Shown: in pieces, positions 54,880 to 63,489 of the stretch
Layout of the letters: the number at the start of each line of letters is the position of its first letter
How positions within the stretch are numbered: position 1 is the first letter of the stretch
Assembly (NCBI GenBank): GCA_963676095.1
Contig: OY781040.1
Coordinates: 2,046,001-2,110,000 of the forward strand
DNA: 64,000 nt
Reading direction: 5' to 3'
Origin: G963676095 sp963676095
Lineage (GTDB): Bacteria; Bacteroidota; Bacteroidia; Bacteroidales; Prolixibacteraceae
Position numbers and translations under genes: made by a program
The notes under the pieces: generated by a model
Database searches by the model: none
The model's input: only the letters and a program-made list of their open reading frames with translations
What the model was told of the DNA's origin: nothing

Positions 54880-56772
54880 TTATTCCAGGTAAGTATATCC
54901 ATAAAGCCCGGACCTGTAGTTCGATAAAAACTCTTTCCCTTCAGCTGCAGATATTTTTCCGGCTTTAACAGAAGAGGTAACCCAGGTCTCGACAGCCCTG
55001 ACCATCTTTTTCGGGTTATACTGAACGTAATCGAGTACTTCGGCAACGGTCTCCCCGTCGATAATCTGATCGATGGAGTACCCGTTCTTATCAACCGAAA
55101 CATGAATTGCATTCGTATCACCAAAAAGATTATGCAGATCTCCAAGAATCTCCTGGTAAGCACCGACAAGGAAAACCCCGATATAATAAGACTCCTTCGG
55201 CTTAAGCTTGTGTACCGGCAAAAAATACGACAGGTTCCTGGTCGATATAAAGTTATCTATCTTACCATCCGAATCACAGGTAATATCCTGAAGCGTTGCA
55301 GAGCGGTCAGGCTTCTCGTCGAGCCGGTGTATCGGCATAATCGGGAAGATCTGATCAATGGCCCATGAGTCGGGAAGCGACTGGAACAACGAAAAATTAC
55401 AGAAATATTTATCAGCCAACAGCTTTTCCATCTGGTGCAGTTCTTCAGGCACATGCCTCATCTTTTCCACCATTTGATGGATGTCTTTGGCCACGGACCA
55501 GAACAACCGCTCTACCTGGGCACGGGTCTTCAGGTCGAGGAGGCCAAGACTAAACCGGTCAAGGGCTTCCTCCCTGATCTGCTGCGCATCATGCCAGCTT
55601 TCCAGCATCCTGGGCTGGTTCAGGTTATCCCAAAGGTCATAAAGTTCCTTTACCAGTTCATGGTCGTCGTCATGAATTTCCTCCTCTTCTTCCCATGTTG
55701 GCAAAGTAGCCGACTCGAGCACCTCAAAAATCAACACGGAATGATGGGCCGTCAGCGACCTGCCGGATTCAGTAATAATATTCGGATGCGGGATCTGGTT
55801 TTTATCACTGGCGTCAACCATCGTGGAAATAGCATCGTTTACGTATTCCTGAATACTGTAGTTGACACTGCTTTCCCTGTTGGCCGACCTGGTCCCGTCA
55901 TAATCAACCCCAAGTCCACCGCCTATATCAACAAACGCCACGTTAAAACCTTGTTTACAAAGCTGCACATAAAACTGTGAAGCCTCTCTCAAGGCAATTT
56001 TTATACGTCTGATCTTATTTACCTGGCTCCCGATGTGAAAGTGGACCAGTTTCATGCAATCTTTCAGGTTATTTCTTTCCAGAAAATCCATAGCCTCCAG
56101 CAGCTCGCTGGAAGTCAGTCCAAATTTACTGACATCACCTCCTGAATTTTCCCATTTACCGCTTCCTGAACTGGCCAGTTTAACACGTATACCCAAGTTA
56201 GGCCTGATATTTAACCTGCGGGCCACGCGGGCAATCAGCTTCAGTTCGTTTAGCTTCTCTACAACCACAAAAATCCTCCGTCCCATTTTCTGGGCCAGAA
56301 ATGCCAGCTCAACGTAACTTTCGTCTTTATAGCCATTACAGATAATCAGAGAATCACTGTTCGTATTGGTAGCGATCACTGCATGCAACTCGGGTTTCGA
56401 TCCTGCTTCCAGTCCTATGTTGAATTTTTCACCATGACTGACAATCTCTTCCACAACCGGGCGCATCTGGTTAACCTTTATCGGATAAATGATAAAATTC
56501 TGTCCCTTATAATCGTACTCGGCAGATGCAATTTTAAAACAATTGGCCATCTTTTCTATCCGGCTGTCCAGGATATCCGGGAAACGGATCAGCATCGGAG
56601 CCCCGACATCCCTTACCTGCAACTCATCAACCAATTCTTTCAGATCGACTTCAGGACCTCCCTTCTTAGGGGTAACCACCACATCTCCTTTATCATTGAT
56701 CGAAAAATAATTGATTCCCCAACCGTTGATATTATAAAGTTCTTCTGTATCTTCAATACGCCATTTTCTCAT
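54880..56772 (-). CDS. speA: Biosynthetic arginine decarboxylase
   Basis: The 630-residue PLP enzyme converts arginine to agmatine, the first step of the agmatine route to polyamines. The PLP lysine is Lys99 in IIYPIKVNQ. Further marks are the LGIRVKL/HFHIGSQ strand pairs of the alanine-racemase-type barrel, GGGLGVDYDGT phosphate-binding loop (VDIGGGLGVDYDG) and the C-terminal QEILGDLHNLFGDTNA. The C-terminal part with YNPKKMVRAVETW is typical for SpeA. Length is normal (about 630). A TATATTTG -7 box is at 56821-56828 on the minus strand. It is flanked on both sides by repeat blocks. Confidence 0.96.
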   Translation of the reverse strand: MRKWRIEDTEELYNINGWGINYFSINDKGDVVVTPKKGGPEVDLKELVDELQVRDVGAPMLIRFPDILDSRIEKMANCFKIASAEYDYKGQNFIIYPIKVNQMRPVVEEIVSHGEKFNIGLEAGSKPELHAVIATNTNSDSLIICNGYKDESYVELAFLAQKMGRRIFVVVEKLNELKLIARVARRLNIRPNLGIRVKLASSGSGKWENSGGDVSKFGLTSSELLEAMDFLERNNLKDCMKLVHFHIGSQVNKIRRIKIALREASQFYVQLCKQGFNVAFVDIGGGLGVDYDGTRSANRESSVNYSIQEYVNDAISTMVDASDKNQIPHPNIITESGRSLTAHHSVLIFEVLESATLPTWEEEEEIHDDDHELVKELYDLWDNLNQPRMLESWHDAQQIREEALDRFSLGLLDLKTRAQVERLFWSVAKDIHQMVEKMRHVPEELHQMEKLLADKYFCNFSLFQSLPDSWAIDQIFPIMPIHRLDEKPDRSATLQDITCDSDGKIDNFISTRNLSYFLPVHKLKPKESYYIGVFLVGAYQEILGDLHNLFGDTNAIHVSVDKNGYSIDQIIDGETVAEVLDYVQYNPKKMVRAVETWVTSSVKAGKISAAEGKEFLSNYRSGLYGYTYLE

Positions 56773-56882
56773 TCTTCTGTAAATAAGCTAATTCAAAATC
56801 TAGATTAAACTTTTGCACGCCAAATATAACTTTTTTAGAAACTAGATGGCAGTATATTCCACGAATTTTAACGATTCGTGGA
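56773..56882 (-). promoter_or_regulatory. speA upstream region with TAnnTTTG box
   Basis: On the minus strand, TATATTTG occupies 56828-56821, 49 nt before the ATG. No TTTG at -33 is present. The repeat block begins just beyond it. Confidence 0.4.
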
Positions 56883-57780
56883 GATTAAGGCAAATCAGGG
56901 AACAAGTGAATTTGTAAATGAAAGAATGAGAGAATGAGGTTTGAATAGTTTGAAGGGTTCGAATGTTTGACGCTCCGCAGCTGGGGAGGAGGGATATTGA
57001 GAACTGGCGAGTTGGTGAGTTGGTGAGTTGGTGAATGAAAGAATTAATGAATGAAGGAATGAGAGAATTGAAACCCGGACAAGAGGTACAGGAGCAATTG
57101 ATGTTTGAAGGTTTGAAGGTTTGACGCTTCGCGGTTGGATGTTGGTGAACTGGGGAGATTGTGAACTGGTGAATGAAAGAATGATTGAATGAAGGAATGG
57201 GAAGAAAAACAAAGTCATGAGAACAGAAACAGTCCTCAAACAACGAAGTATCGAACATTCAAACGGCGTAGCCTCAAACAAGAGTAACAATGTCAACCAG
57301 ATTAACAACAGAAACTATCCTTCGCGTCTTCGCGTTCTGGTTTCACCACCGATAACACGGATGAACACAGATTAAAACAGTAAATGTTTGAAGGGTTTGA
57401 ATGTTCGACGCTTCGCTGTTGGAGTGGAGAGCATAAATATTGTGAATTGGTGAATTCGTGAGTTGGTGAGTTGGTAAATGAAAGAATTAGTGAATGAAGG
57501 AATGATAGAATGAGAAGAAAAACAAAGCTCCGGGGCCGAAACAACATTCAAACTACGAAGTATCAAACACTCAAACGGCATAGACTCAAACAACAGTAAC
57601 ATTGCTAACCATAGTAACAACAGAAACCATCGCCCATTCAAACAACGGAGTGTCAAACGCTCAAACGGCGTAGCCTCAAACAAGAGTAACAATGTCAACC
57701 AGATTAACAACAGAAAGAATTTTAACAATAGTAACTACAGAAACAAATTCCCGCGTCTTGGCGTCTTCGCGTTCAGTTTA
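56883..57780. repeat. Mosaic intergenic repeat block B
   Basis: This block of about 900 bp holds at least three more copies of the module set seen in block A. The 79-bp module recurs at 57237-57315 (identical) and at 57639-57715 (near-identical), with a diverged form near 57547-57610. GTTTGACGCTTCGC-type elements occur near 56965, 57120 and 57405. They are roughly the reverse complement of the CAAACGGCGTAGCCTCAAAC core in the 79-bp module, so the modules are arranged as inverted pairs. No coding gene is supported here. Confidence 0.82.
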
Positions 57781-57902
57781 GAATTTTCAATACATTTGTA
57801 TCTTTTATTTAATCCAAATTAAACTTTTACAGGAATGAAACAGTTATTTAATCGTTCTTAAATTCAAATAAAGATCAGAAACTGTTTCTTTAGGAAACTT
57901 AT

Positions 57903-57910
57903 TATTTTTG
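57903..57910 (+). promoter_or_regulatory. Candidate -7 box abutting the deacetylase start codon
   Basis: TATTTTTG is an exact TAnnTTTG match ending 4 nt before the ATG at 57915. With a normal start point the transcript would begin at or just after that ATG. Confidence 0.45.
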
Positions 57911-57914
57911 TTAC

Positions 57915-58976
57915 ATGGAACAACACATGAAAGAATATATAGAACTTTTAAGACAGATGATACGGATTCCTTCCTTCAGTCAAGAGGAAGGACAAGTAGC
58001 CTCCCTGATCAGGGATTTCTTGAGTTCAAAAGGGATTTCATACCAAACAAAAAATAACAACACCTGGGTGTTGAACAGCGGCTGGACCGAAGGAAAACCC
58101 GTTATCCTGCTAAACTCACACATTGACACGGTTAAGCCCGTAAAAAACTGGACCAAGGACCCATTTGGAGCAGAACTGGATGGAGAAAAGCTGACAGGGC
58201 TGGGGAGTAATGACGCAGGGGCTTCTCTGATAACCCTTCTCGCTGTTTTTCTGCATCTGGATAAGATGGAAGACCTTCCTTATAATTTGATTTTTGCTGC
58301 TTCGGCAGAAGAAGAAGTTTCCGGGCCCGCAGGCATGGAAGACCTGGTCCCCGAACTGGGACCGGTCGATCTGGCGATTGTTGGTGAACCTACCAGGATG
58401 CAAATGGCGATTGCTGAAAAAGGATTGATGGTGCTTGACTGCACTGCCCATGGGAAAGCAGGCCATGCAGCCCGGAACGAGGGAGAAAATGCCCTTTACA
58501 AGGCAATCGACGACATCCAGTTACTCCGGAATTTCCGGTTTGACAAAACGTCAGAAGTACTGGGAGACGTAAAACTCTCGGTAACCCAGATAAACGCCGG
58601 ATACCAGCATAATGTCGTTCCCGACCAATGTACCTTTGTGGTGGATGTAAGGACCAACGAACATTATTCCAACCAGGAAGCTTTCAGTATTATCCGGGAA
58701 TTGATCTCGTCGGAGGTCAAACCCCGGTCGTTCAAACTAAACTCATCAGGTATCCCGGACAGCCATCCAATTGTCAGAAGAGGGACAGAACTGGGGCTCA
58801 CTGCTTATGGTTCGCCGACTACTTCCGACCAGGCGGCTATGCCTTTCCTTTCTATTAAAATCGGCCCGGGAGACAGCGCCCGTTCGCATACGGCAGACGA
58901 GTACATCCTGGTATCCGAAATAGAACAGGGATTCGGGATTTACATGAACCTCCTCAGGAACCTCGGGATAAAATAA
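57915..58976 (+). CDS. ArgE/DapE-like M20 deacetylase
   Basis: The 353-residue cytosolic metallohydrolase has the M20 signature LLNSHIDTVKPVK, bridging Asp in GLGSNDAGASL, the Glu pair ASAEEEVSG, GEPTRMQMAIAEKGL, a dimerisation domain, and the last ligand His in ARSHTADEYI. The group includes N-acetylornithine, N-succinylornithine and N-acetylcitrulline deacylases of arginine synthesis and LysK. In Bacteroidetes the arginine route can use succinylated intermediates, so the exact substrate is open. The first ATG (57915) may not be used if transcription starts there. The ATG at 57927 would give MKEYIELLRQMI. No other arg gene adjoins, although speA is near. Confidence 0.82.
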   Translation: MEQHMKEYIELLRQMIRIPSFSQEEGQVASLIRDFLSSKGISYQTKNNNTWVLNSGWTEGKPVILLNSHIDTVKPVKNWTKDPFGAELDGEKLTGLGSNDAGASLITLLAVFLHLDKMEDLPYNLIFAASAEEEVSGPAGMEDLVPELGPVDLAIVGEPTRMQMAIAEKGLMVLDCTAHGKAGHAARNEGENALYKAIDDIQLLRNFRFDKTSEVLGDVKLSVTQINAGYQHNVVPDQCTFVVDVRTNEHYSNQEAFSIIRELISSEVKPRSFKLNSSGIPDSHPIVRRGTELGLTAYGSPTTSDQAAMPFLSIKIGPGDSARSHTADEYILVSEIEQGFGIYMNLLRNLGIK

Positions 58977-59063
58977 CGGATTTACGAATTGGAATAAGGA
59001 TCCATGTTAAAAAAAGTTACTATAGCTAAGATTAAATAAACATCACAGTTAAGGCTACATAAT

Positions 59064-59095
59064 TTTGCATTATACGAGGCTGCTCCTTTATTTTG
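59064..59095 (+). promoter_or_regulatory. Candidate promoter for the DUF502/terC pair
   Basis: TTTG (59064-59067), 21 nt, then TATTTTG (59089-59095), one base short of TAnnTTTG. The ATG is 87 nt downstream. Confidence 0.4.
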
Positions 59096-59181
59096 TATCT
59101 TTCGCACGAATATAACAGATTAAAATGTTCACGACCTTTCTCTTCGTGAATATTGAAAATTTGTTTTAAAAATATGCAGGT

Positions 59182-59751
59182 ATGAAACGACTTTTCACCT
59201 ATTTTATGCAAGGAGTGGTATTGGTTGCCCCAATTGCGATCACGGGTTATATTCTGTTCCTGATTTTCGACTTCACAGACGGGATATTACGCAATCAGCT
59301 CGACTTGTGGTTCGGGCACACCGTACCTGGGCTCGGGGTCCTGATCATTTTCATTCTGCTGACATTGCTCGGGATAATGGGAGAATATGTTGTCCTTAAT
59401 CCATTCAAAAAGGTATGGGAACGGATACTGAAAAGGGCACCACTGGTCAAACTCATTTACAGTTCCTTGGTCGATCTTTTTTCAGCATTTGTTGGCAAGG
59501 AAAAAAAATTCAACAAGCCTGTTCTCGTTTGCATCAACAAAGAAAACAATCTCTGGAAAATAGGGTTTATAACTCAAAAAAGCCTTAACGAACTGGGCGC
59601 TCCGGGGATGGTTGCAGTTTATTTTCCTCATTCTTATAATTTTTCAGGAGAGCTTTATATTGTTGATTCAGCCTCTGTCCGGAAACTGGACATGCCACCG
59701 GCGGAAGTCATGAAATTTGTTGTTTCAGGTGGCGTAACACGCGTAAACTAA
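59182..59751 (+). CDS. DUF502 family membrane protein
   Basis: The 189-residue protein has two membrane helices (about residues 8-28, VVLVAPIAITGYILFLIFDF, and 50-70, GLGVLIIFILLTLLGIMGEYV) and a soluble C-terminal part with LVKLIYSSLVDLFSAF and GMVAVYFPHSYNFSGELYIV. This pattern is the DUF502 family, whose function is not established. The TerC gene follows 12 bp downstream, so the two are likely co-transcribed. Confidence 0.87.
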   Translation: MKRLFTYFMQGVVLVAPIAITGYILFLIFDFTDGILRNQLDLWFGHTVPGLGVLIIFILLTLLGIMGEYVVLNPFKKVWERILKRAPLVKLIYSSLVDLFSAFVGKEKKFNKPVLVCINKENNLWKIGFITQKSLNELGAPGMVAVYFPHSYNFSGELYIVDSASVRKLDMPPAEVMKFVVSGGVTRVN

Positions 59752-59763
59752 TTAAAAGTAATT

Positions 59764-60831
59764 ATGATCCCGTCAGAAATATTAATACTTGGAGGTTTTA
59801 TTGTCCTTATTGTCGGAGTTTTAATGATCGACCTGCTCTGGGTAGGACGAAACACGCACGTTGTTTCCACAAAGGAGGCCTTGATCTGGACGGCCGTTTG
59901 GGTTGGTCTGGCTATGGGCTTCTATCTTTTTCTTCATTTTCTGGGACATCTCCTTCATGGCATCAAGTCGATTGATGAATTAAGGGAAGTTGCCAGACAA
60001 TATGCACCTGGCCTAAAGTTCAGGGGAACCGATCTGGAGAGTATGCTGTCGGAATACCGGAAATACATGTCGGTATCTTACCTCTCAGGATATTTTATAG
60101 AAGAAACTCTTTCGATAGACAATATTTTTGTAATCCTGCTTATTCTAAAAGGATTTTCTGTCCCCGTGAGAGATTATAAAAAAGTTCTCTTCTGGGGAAT
60201 ATTAGGAGCCATTGTTTTAAGGTTCATCTTTATCTTTGCAGGTTCGGCCCTGATACAAAAATTCGACTGGATCCTGTTGATTTTTGGCGGATTTCTCGTT
60301 TTCCAGGGGGCCAAGATCCTTTTTGGAAAGGAAGGTGAACGCAAAGATCCTCACGATTATACCATTGTGCGCTTTCTGTCCAGGCATTTCAACATCACAA
60401 AGGAGTATGTCCATGACAGTTTTTTTACTCGTGATAATAGCCATAAGCTATTCCTGACACCACTATTTGTTGTGCTCATACTTATCGAATTCACCGACCT
60501 GCTTTTCGCCATGGATTCAATTCCGGCTGTTTTTTCGGTGTCGCTCGATCCCTTTGTCGTCTTCTTTTCAAACATATTCGCCATAATCGGCTTAAGATCA
60601 CTGTTTTTTCTGATTTCCAACATAGTCGATAAATTCAGATTTCTGAAAGTCGGGATAAGTATCCTTCTTATATTTGTAGGATTTAAGCTGTTATTTCATC
60701 ACTGGCTCGATGAAATCGGGTTCAAACCGGCTTACTCGCTCTACTTCATAGCATTCACCCTCTCTATGAGCATAATCTGTTCTGTACTGATCCCTGCAAA
60801 AAAAGAAGAGGAGAATCAGAACGATTATTAA
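59764..60831 (+). CDS. TerC-family integral membrane protein
   Basis: The 355-residue protein has about eight to nine membrane segments. The family marks are LSIDNIFVILLILKGFSVP and LIEFTDLLFAMDSIPAVFSVSLDPF, whose acidic residues in the membrane suggest metal ions (Mn2+ in Alx/MntX-type members). A soluble insertion of about 40 residues (residues 62-100, SIDELREVARQYAPGL) sits between the second and third segments and is characteristic of the longer Bacteroidetes forms. The role is probably metal export or protein-export-linked metalation. It is in an operon with the DUF502 gene. Confidence 0.88.
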   Translation: MIPSEILILGGFIVLIVGVLMIDLLWVGRNTHVVSTKEALIWTAVWVGLAMGFYLFLHFLGHLLHGIKSIDELREVARQYAPGLKFRGTDLESMLSEYRKYMSVSYLSGYFIEETLSIDNIFVILLILKGFSVPVRDYKKVLFWGILGAIVLRFIFIFAGSALIQKFDWILLIFGGFLVFQGAKILFGKEGERKDPHDYTIVRFLSRHFNITKEYVHDSFFTRDNSHKLFLTPLFVVLILIEFTDLLFAMDSIPAVFSVSLDPFVVFFSNIFAIIGLRSLFFLISNIVDKFRFLKVGISILLIFVGFKLLFHHWLDEIGFKPAYSLYFIAFTLSMSIICSVLIPAKKEEENQNDY

Positions 60832-60989
60832 TGAATGGTTGTTCCAGTGTTGTTTCCGATTTGTGTTTGTCTATAAATAAGGGCCATTTGCCGAATAAAG
60901 TGCAATAAAGAGAAACAGTTTTCTTTAAATTTGGGTATCCAAGATACATACTTTAAGGAACCACATAATAAAAAACCTAAATCGCGTTT

Positions 60990-61925
60990 ATGGAACTTTT
61001 TAAGGCAACAGAGGTTGTAAAAGATTACGCGGGACACCGGGCTCTGGATCGGGTGAGTATTTCTGTTGAAGAGCAGACAGTGTTCGGGCTCCTGGGGCCA
61101 AACGGTGCAGGAAAAACCACTTTAATCCGTATCATTAACCAGATTACAGCGCCCGACAGTGGCGAGTTGTTTTTCCAGGGACGGAAGTTCAGGTCAGACG
61201 ACGTTCATTTGATAGGCTACCTGCCTGAAGAACGGGGCCTTTATAAAAAGATGAAGGTGGGGGAACAGGCGCTTTATCTTGCTCAATTGAAAGGATTATC
61301 GAGACACGATGCCCTGAAAGGGTTGAAATACTGGTTCGAAAAATTCGAAATTCAGCCTTGGTGGAACAAGAAGGTAGAAGAACTTTCAAAAGGAATGCAG
61401 CAAAAAGTACAGTTTATCACAACGGTTATCCATAAACCAAAGCTGCTGATTTTCGATGAACCTTTCAGCGGGTTCGACCCGATTAACGCAAACCTTCTGA
61501 AAAACGAAATCCTTGAACTCCGGAAAAACGGGGCAACAATCATTTTTTCAACCCATAACATGGGATCTGTTGAAGAAATCTGCGACCATATTGCCCTCAT
61601 CAACAAATCGAGAAAAATACTTGACGGAAATATTTTCGAAGTCAAAGAGCAATACAAGAAGGGCACTTTTGAAATAGAATCCAAAACAACGGAGAATATT
61701 TCGGATATTTTTTCAAACAACGGTTTTGAACTGATTGAATCTGAATCGAAAGGGAACCTCCAGCGGGTAAAATTTCAAAAAAGGAATAGAGAAACCAATA
61801 ATGAATTGCTCCAAGAGCTAATGAATAAAATAAACATCAGCTCATTCAGGGAAGTAATCCCGAGTATGAACGAAGTATTTATCCAGGTAGTAGAACAAGC
61901 CAATCAAAAAAAGCAGGAACAATGA
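60990..61925 (+). CDS. ABC transporter ATP-binding protein (NatA-like)
   Basis: The 311-residue ATPase has Walker A GPNGAGKTTL (about residue 37), Q-loop, signature LSKGMQQK, Walker B LLIFDEPFSGFDP and switch His in STHNMG. The C-terminal 90 residues (FEIESKTTENISDIF and onward) form the extra domain common in NatA-type ATPases with DUF4162-like tails. It overlaps the permease start by 4 nt (ATGA), so the two form one exporter. The substrate is unknown. Confidence 0.93.
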   Translation: MELFKATEVVKDYAGHRALDRVSISVEEQTVFGLLGPNGAGKTTLIRIINQITAPDSGELFFQGRKFRSDDVHLIGYLPEERGLYKKMKVGEQALYLAQLKGLSRHDALKGLKYWFEKFEIQPWWNKKVEELSKGMQQKVQFITTVIHKPKLLIFDEPFSGFDPINANLLKNEILELRKNGATIIFSTHNMGSVEEICDHIALINKSRKILDGNIFEVKEQYKKGTFEIESKTTENISDIFSNNGFELIESESKGNLQRVKFQKRNRETNNELLQELMNKINISSFREVIPSMNEVFIQVVEQANQKKQEQ

Positions 61926-63265
61926 ACAAGTCATTCTTAGTATTAAAACGGGAATACCTTACCCGTGTCCGAAAAAAGTCGTTTGTCATCATGACCTTAC
62001 TGGTACCCTTCCTGTTTGCGGCAATCATTATTCTTCCCACCTGGCTCGCGATGAGACAAGATACGGAAGAACGCACCATTGCCGTATATGACGAGACCGG
62101 GATCTTCCTGGGCAGACTGGAAAATACGGAATACACTAAGTTTCTTTTCATACCTGAGGAAGAATATCAGAAGGCAAAGGAAAATATTCGTAATTCTTCC
62201 TTTTATGCCATTCTTTACATCCCGGCCAACATCCTGACAACGAGTGAGGCCCGGATGTTTTCAGGGAAACAGGTCACCTTCGACATAAAAAACATGGTCA
62301 GCGGGAAACTGGAGAACATTCTTGAAAACGACAAGAAACAACAGATTGTCAGGGAAACAGGCATCCCGGACCTGGAGGAAAAGCTGGCCGCCACGAAAAC
62401 CAGGATTAACCTCGAAACCATAAAAATCGATGAAAAGGGAGGATCGGTACGGAGCTCGTCGGAAATAGCCATGGCAGCAGGATACGCGGCCGGCTTCATC
62501 ATATATATGTTCGTATTTATCTATGGGGCTATGGTCATGCGGGGCGTAATGGAAGAAAAATCGAGCCGGATTGTTGAAGTAATTATCTCATCGGTAAAAC
62601 CGACACAGCTCATGTTCGGAAAAATTGTCGGCATCGGACTGGTAGGACTTACCCAGCTGCTGTTCTGGATTATTATAGGGACCGTCCTGTTTACAGGAGT
62701 CCAATCGTTCCTCGGACCTGACGAAGCCCATGCGATCCAGCAGTCGCAGAACCTGATGGCCACCCAGGGAGGGGCAGCCATACAGGCATCAGGGACACAG
62801 CAGAACCAAGCACTTCAGGCAATCAGTATGATCGGCAACCTGAACCTTCCGTTAATTATCGGAGGCTTTATTTTCTTCTTCCTTGGAGGGTTCCTTCTCT
62901 ACTCATCGCTGATGGGGGCTGTCGGGGCCGCGGTCGATAATGAAGAAGAAACCCAGCAGCTCATGCTCCCGATTACAATTCCCCTGATTTTTTCGGTGAT
63001 CGTTCTTTTTTCCGTAGCCAAAAATCCCGAGGGACCGGTAGCCTTCTGGACATCGATCATCCCGTTTACCTCGCCGGTCATCATGATGGCCCGGATACCA
63101 TTCGGGGTCCCGGCATGGCAGCTGATCCTCTCCGTATCGGTATTGCTCCTGTCTGTCTGGGGCACGATCTGGATAGCCGGAAAAATTTACAGGACTGGCA
63201 TCCTGATGTATGGAAAAAAGGTAAACCTTAAAGAAATTGTTAAATGGTTATTTTACCGGAATTAA
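61922..63265 (+). CDS. ABC-2 type permease (NatB-like)
   Basis: The 447-residue membrane protein has one N-terminal helix (about 20-45), a large extracytoplasmic domain (about 50-180), then five or six helices (about 185-430) with MRGVMEEKSSRIVEVIISSVKP, the coupling stretch of the NatB/YhaP group. A Gln-rich linker (IQQSQNLMATQGGAAIQASG, about 278-300) sits between helices. With the preceding ATPase it makes an exporter for sodium or a small molecule. Sequence does not reveal which. Confidence 0.9.
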   Translation: MNKSFLVLKREYLTRVRKKSFVIMTLLVPFLFAAIIILPTWLAMRQDTEERTIAVYDETGIFLGRLENTEYTKFLFIPEEEYQKAKENIRNSSFYAILYIPANILTTSEARMFSGKQVTFDIKNMVSGKLENILENDKKQQIVRETGIPDLEEKLAATKTRINLETIKIDEKGGSVRSSSEIAMAAGYAAGFIIYMFVFIYGAMVMRGVMEEKSSRIVEVIISSVKPTQLMFGKIVGIGLVGLTQLLFWIIIGTVLFTGVQSFLGPDEAHAIQQSQNLMATQGGAAIQASGTQQNQALQAISMIGNLNLPLIIGGFIFFFLGGFLLYSSLMGAVGAAVDNEEETQQLMLPITIPLIFSVIVLFSVAKNPEGPVAFWTSIIPFTSPVIMMARIPFGVPAWQLILSVSVLLLSVWGTIWIAGKIYRTGILMYGKKVNLKEIVKWLFYRN

Positions 63266-63277
63266 TTTCAGACAAAA

Positions 63278-63310
63278 TTGTATTTATATCAGATTTTTTA
63301 TTTATAATTG
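63278..63310 (+). promoter_or_regulatory. Candidate promoter of the cysK leader
   Basis: TTG (63278-63280), 22 nt, then TATAATTG (63303-63310), one mismatch to TAnnTTTG. Transcription would start around 63316, about 15 nt before the leader frame. Confidence 0.35.
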
Positions 63311-63330
63311 TTCCACATAAACAAAAAAAA

Positions 63331-63405
63331 ATGATTTATTCCTTCTCAAATATGTGTATGTGTTGTTGTATTTATATACGACAGGGGGAAGGTATATCAC
63401 AATGA
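63331..63405 (+). CDS. Putative cysteine leader peptide of cysK
   Basis: A 24-codon frame starts with ATG at 63331 (M-I-Y-S-F-S-N), continues MCMCCC from the in-frame ATG at 63352, then IYIRQGEGISQ and TGA at 63403-63405. Four of six consecutive codons are TGT, including three in a row at 63361-63369. Cys is rare in bacterial proteins, so this clustering directly upstream of a cysteine synthase gene points to a regulatory peptide. Either ATG may be used. The role is inferred from layout. A known family match was not tested. Confidence 0.68.
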   Translation: MIYSFSNMCMCCCIYIRQGEGISQ

Positions 63406-63446
63406 ATTTAAGATAGACAAAGACTATAAATTACACAGGCCTTCCC
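63386..63446 (+). promoter_or_regulatory. Predicted antiterminator pairing of the cysK leader
   Basis: GGGAAGG (63386-63392), inside the last codons of the leader frame, can pair perfectly with CCTTCCC (63440-63446), plus one G-U. That uses the 5' arm of the terminator hairpin, so the two structures exclude each other. A ribosome stalled on the Cys codons would leave 63386-63392 free. Confidence 0.62.
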
Positions 63447-63466
63447 GTACGGAAGGCCTTTTTTTT
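63437..63466 (+). terminator. Intrinsic terminator (attenuator) before cysK
   Basis: A perfect 9-bp stem (63437-63445 with 63451-63459, loop CGTAC) is followed by an unbroken T-run to 63466. It lies after the leader peptide and 23 bp before the cysK ATG, so it cannot serve the upstream ABC genes alone. Placement suggests attenuation. Confidence 0.85.
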
Positions 63467-63489
63467 GATATTAACTTAAAATTATAGTT

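Noticed and set aside
56842..57728. Several minus-strand frames of 80-140 codons (Ser/Thr/His-rich)
   Set aside because: They are translations of the mosaic repeat block in overlapping frames, without start signals or family features.
63266..63489. SAM or other riboswitch upstream of cysK
   Set aside because: The region is too short and lacks the conserved multi-helix core. A translated Cys-rich leader explains the terminator better.
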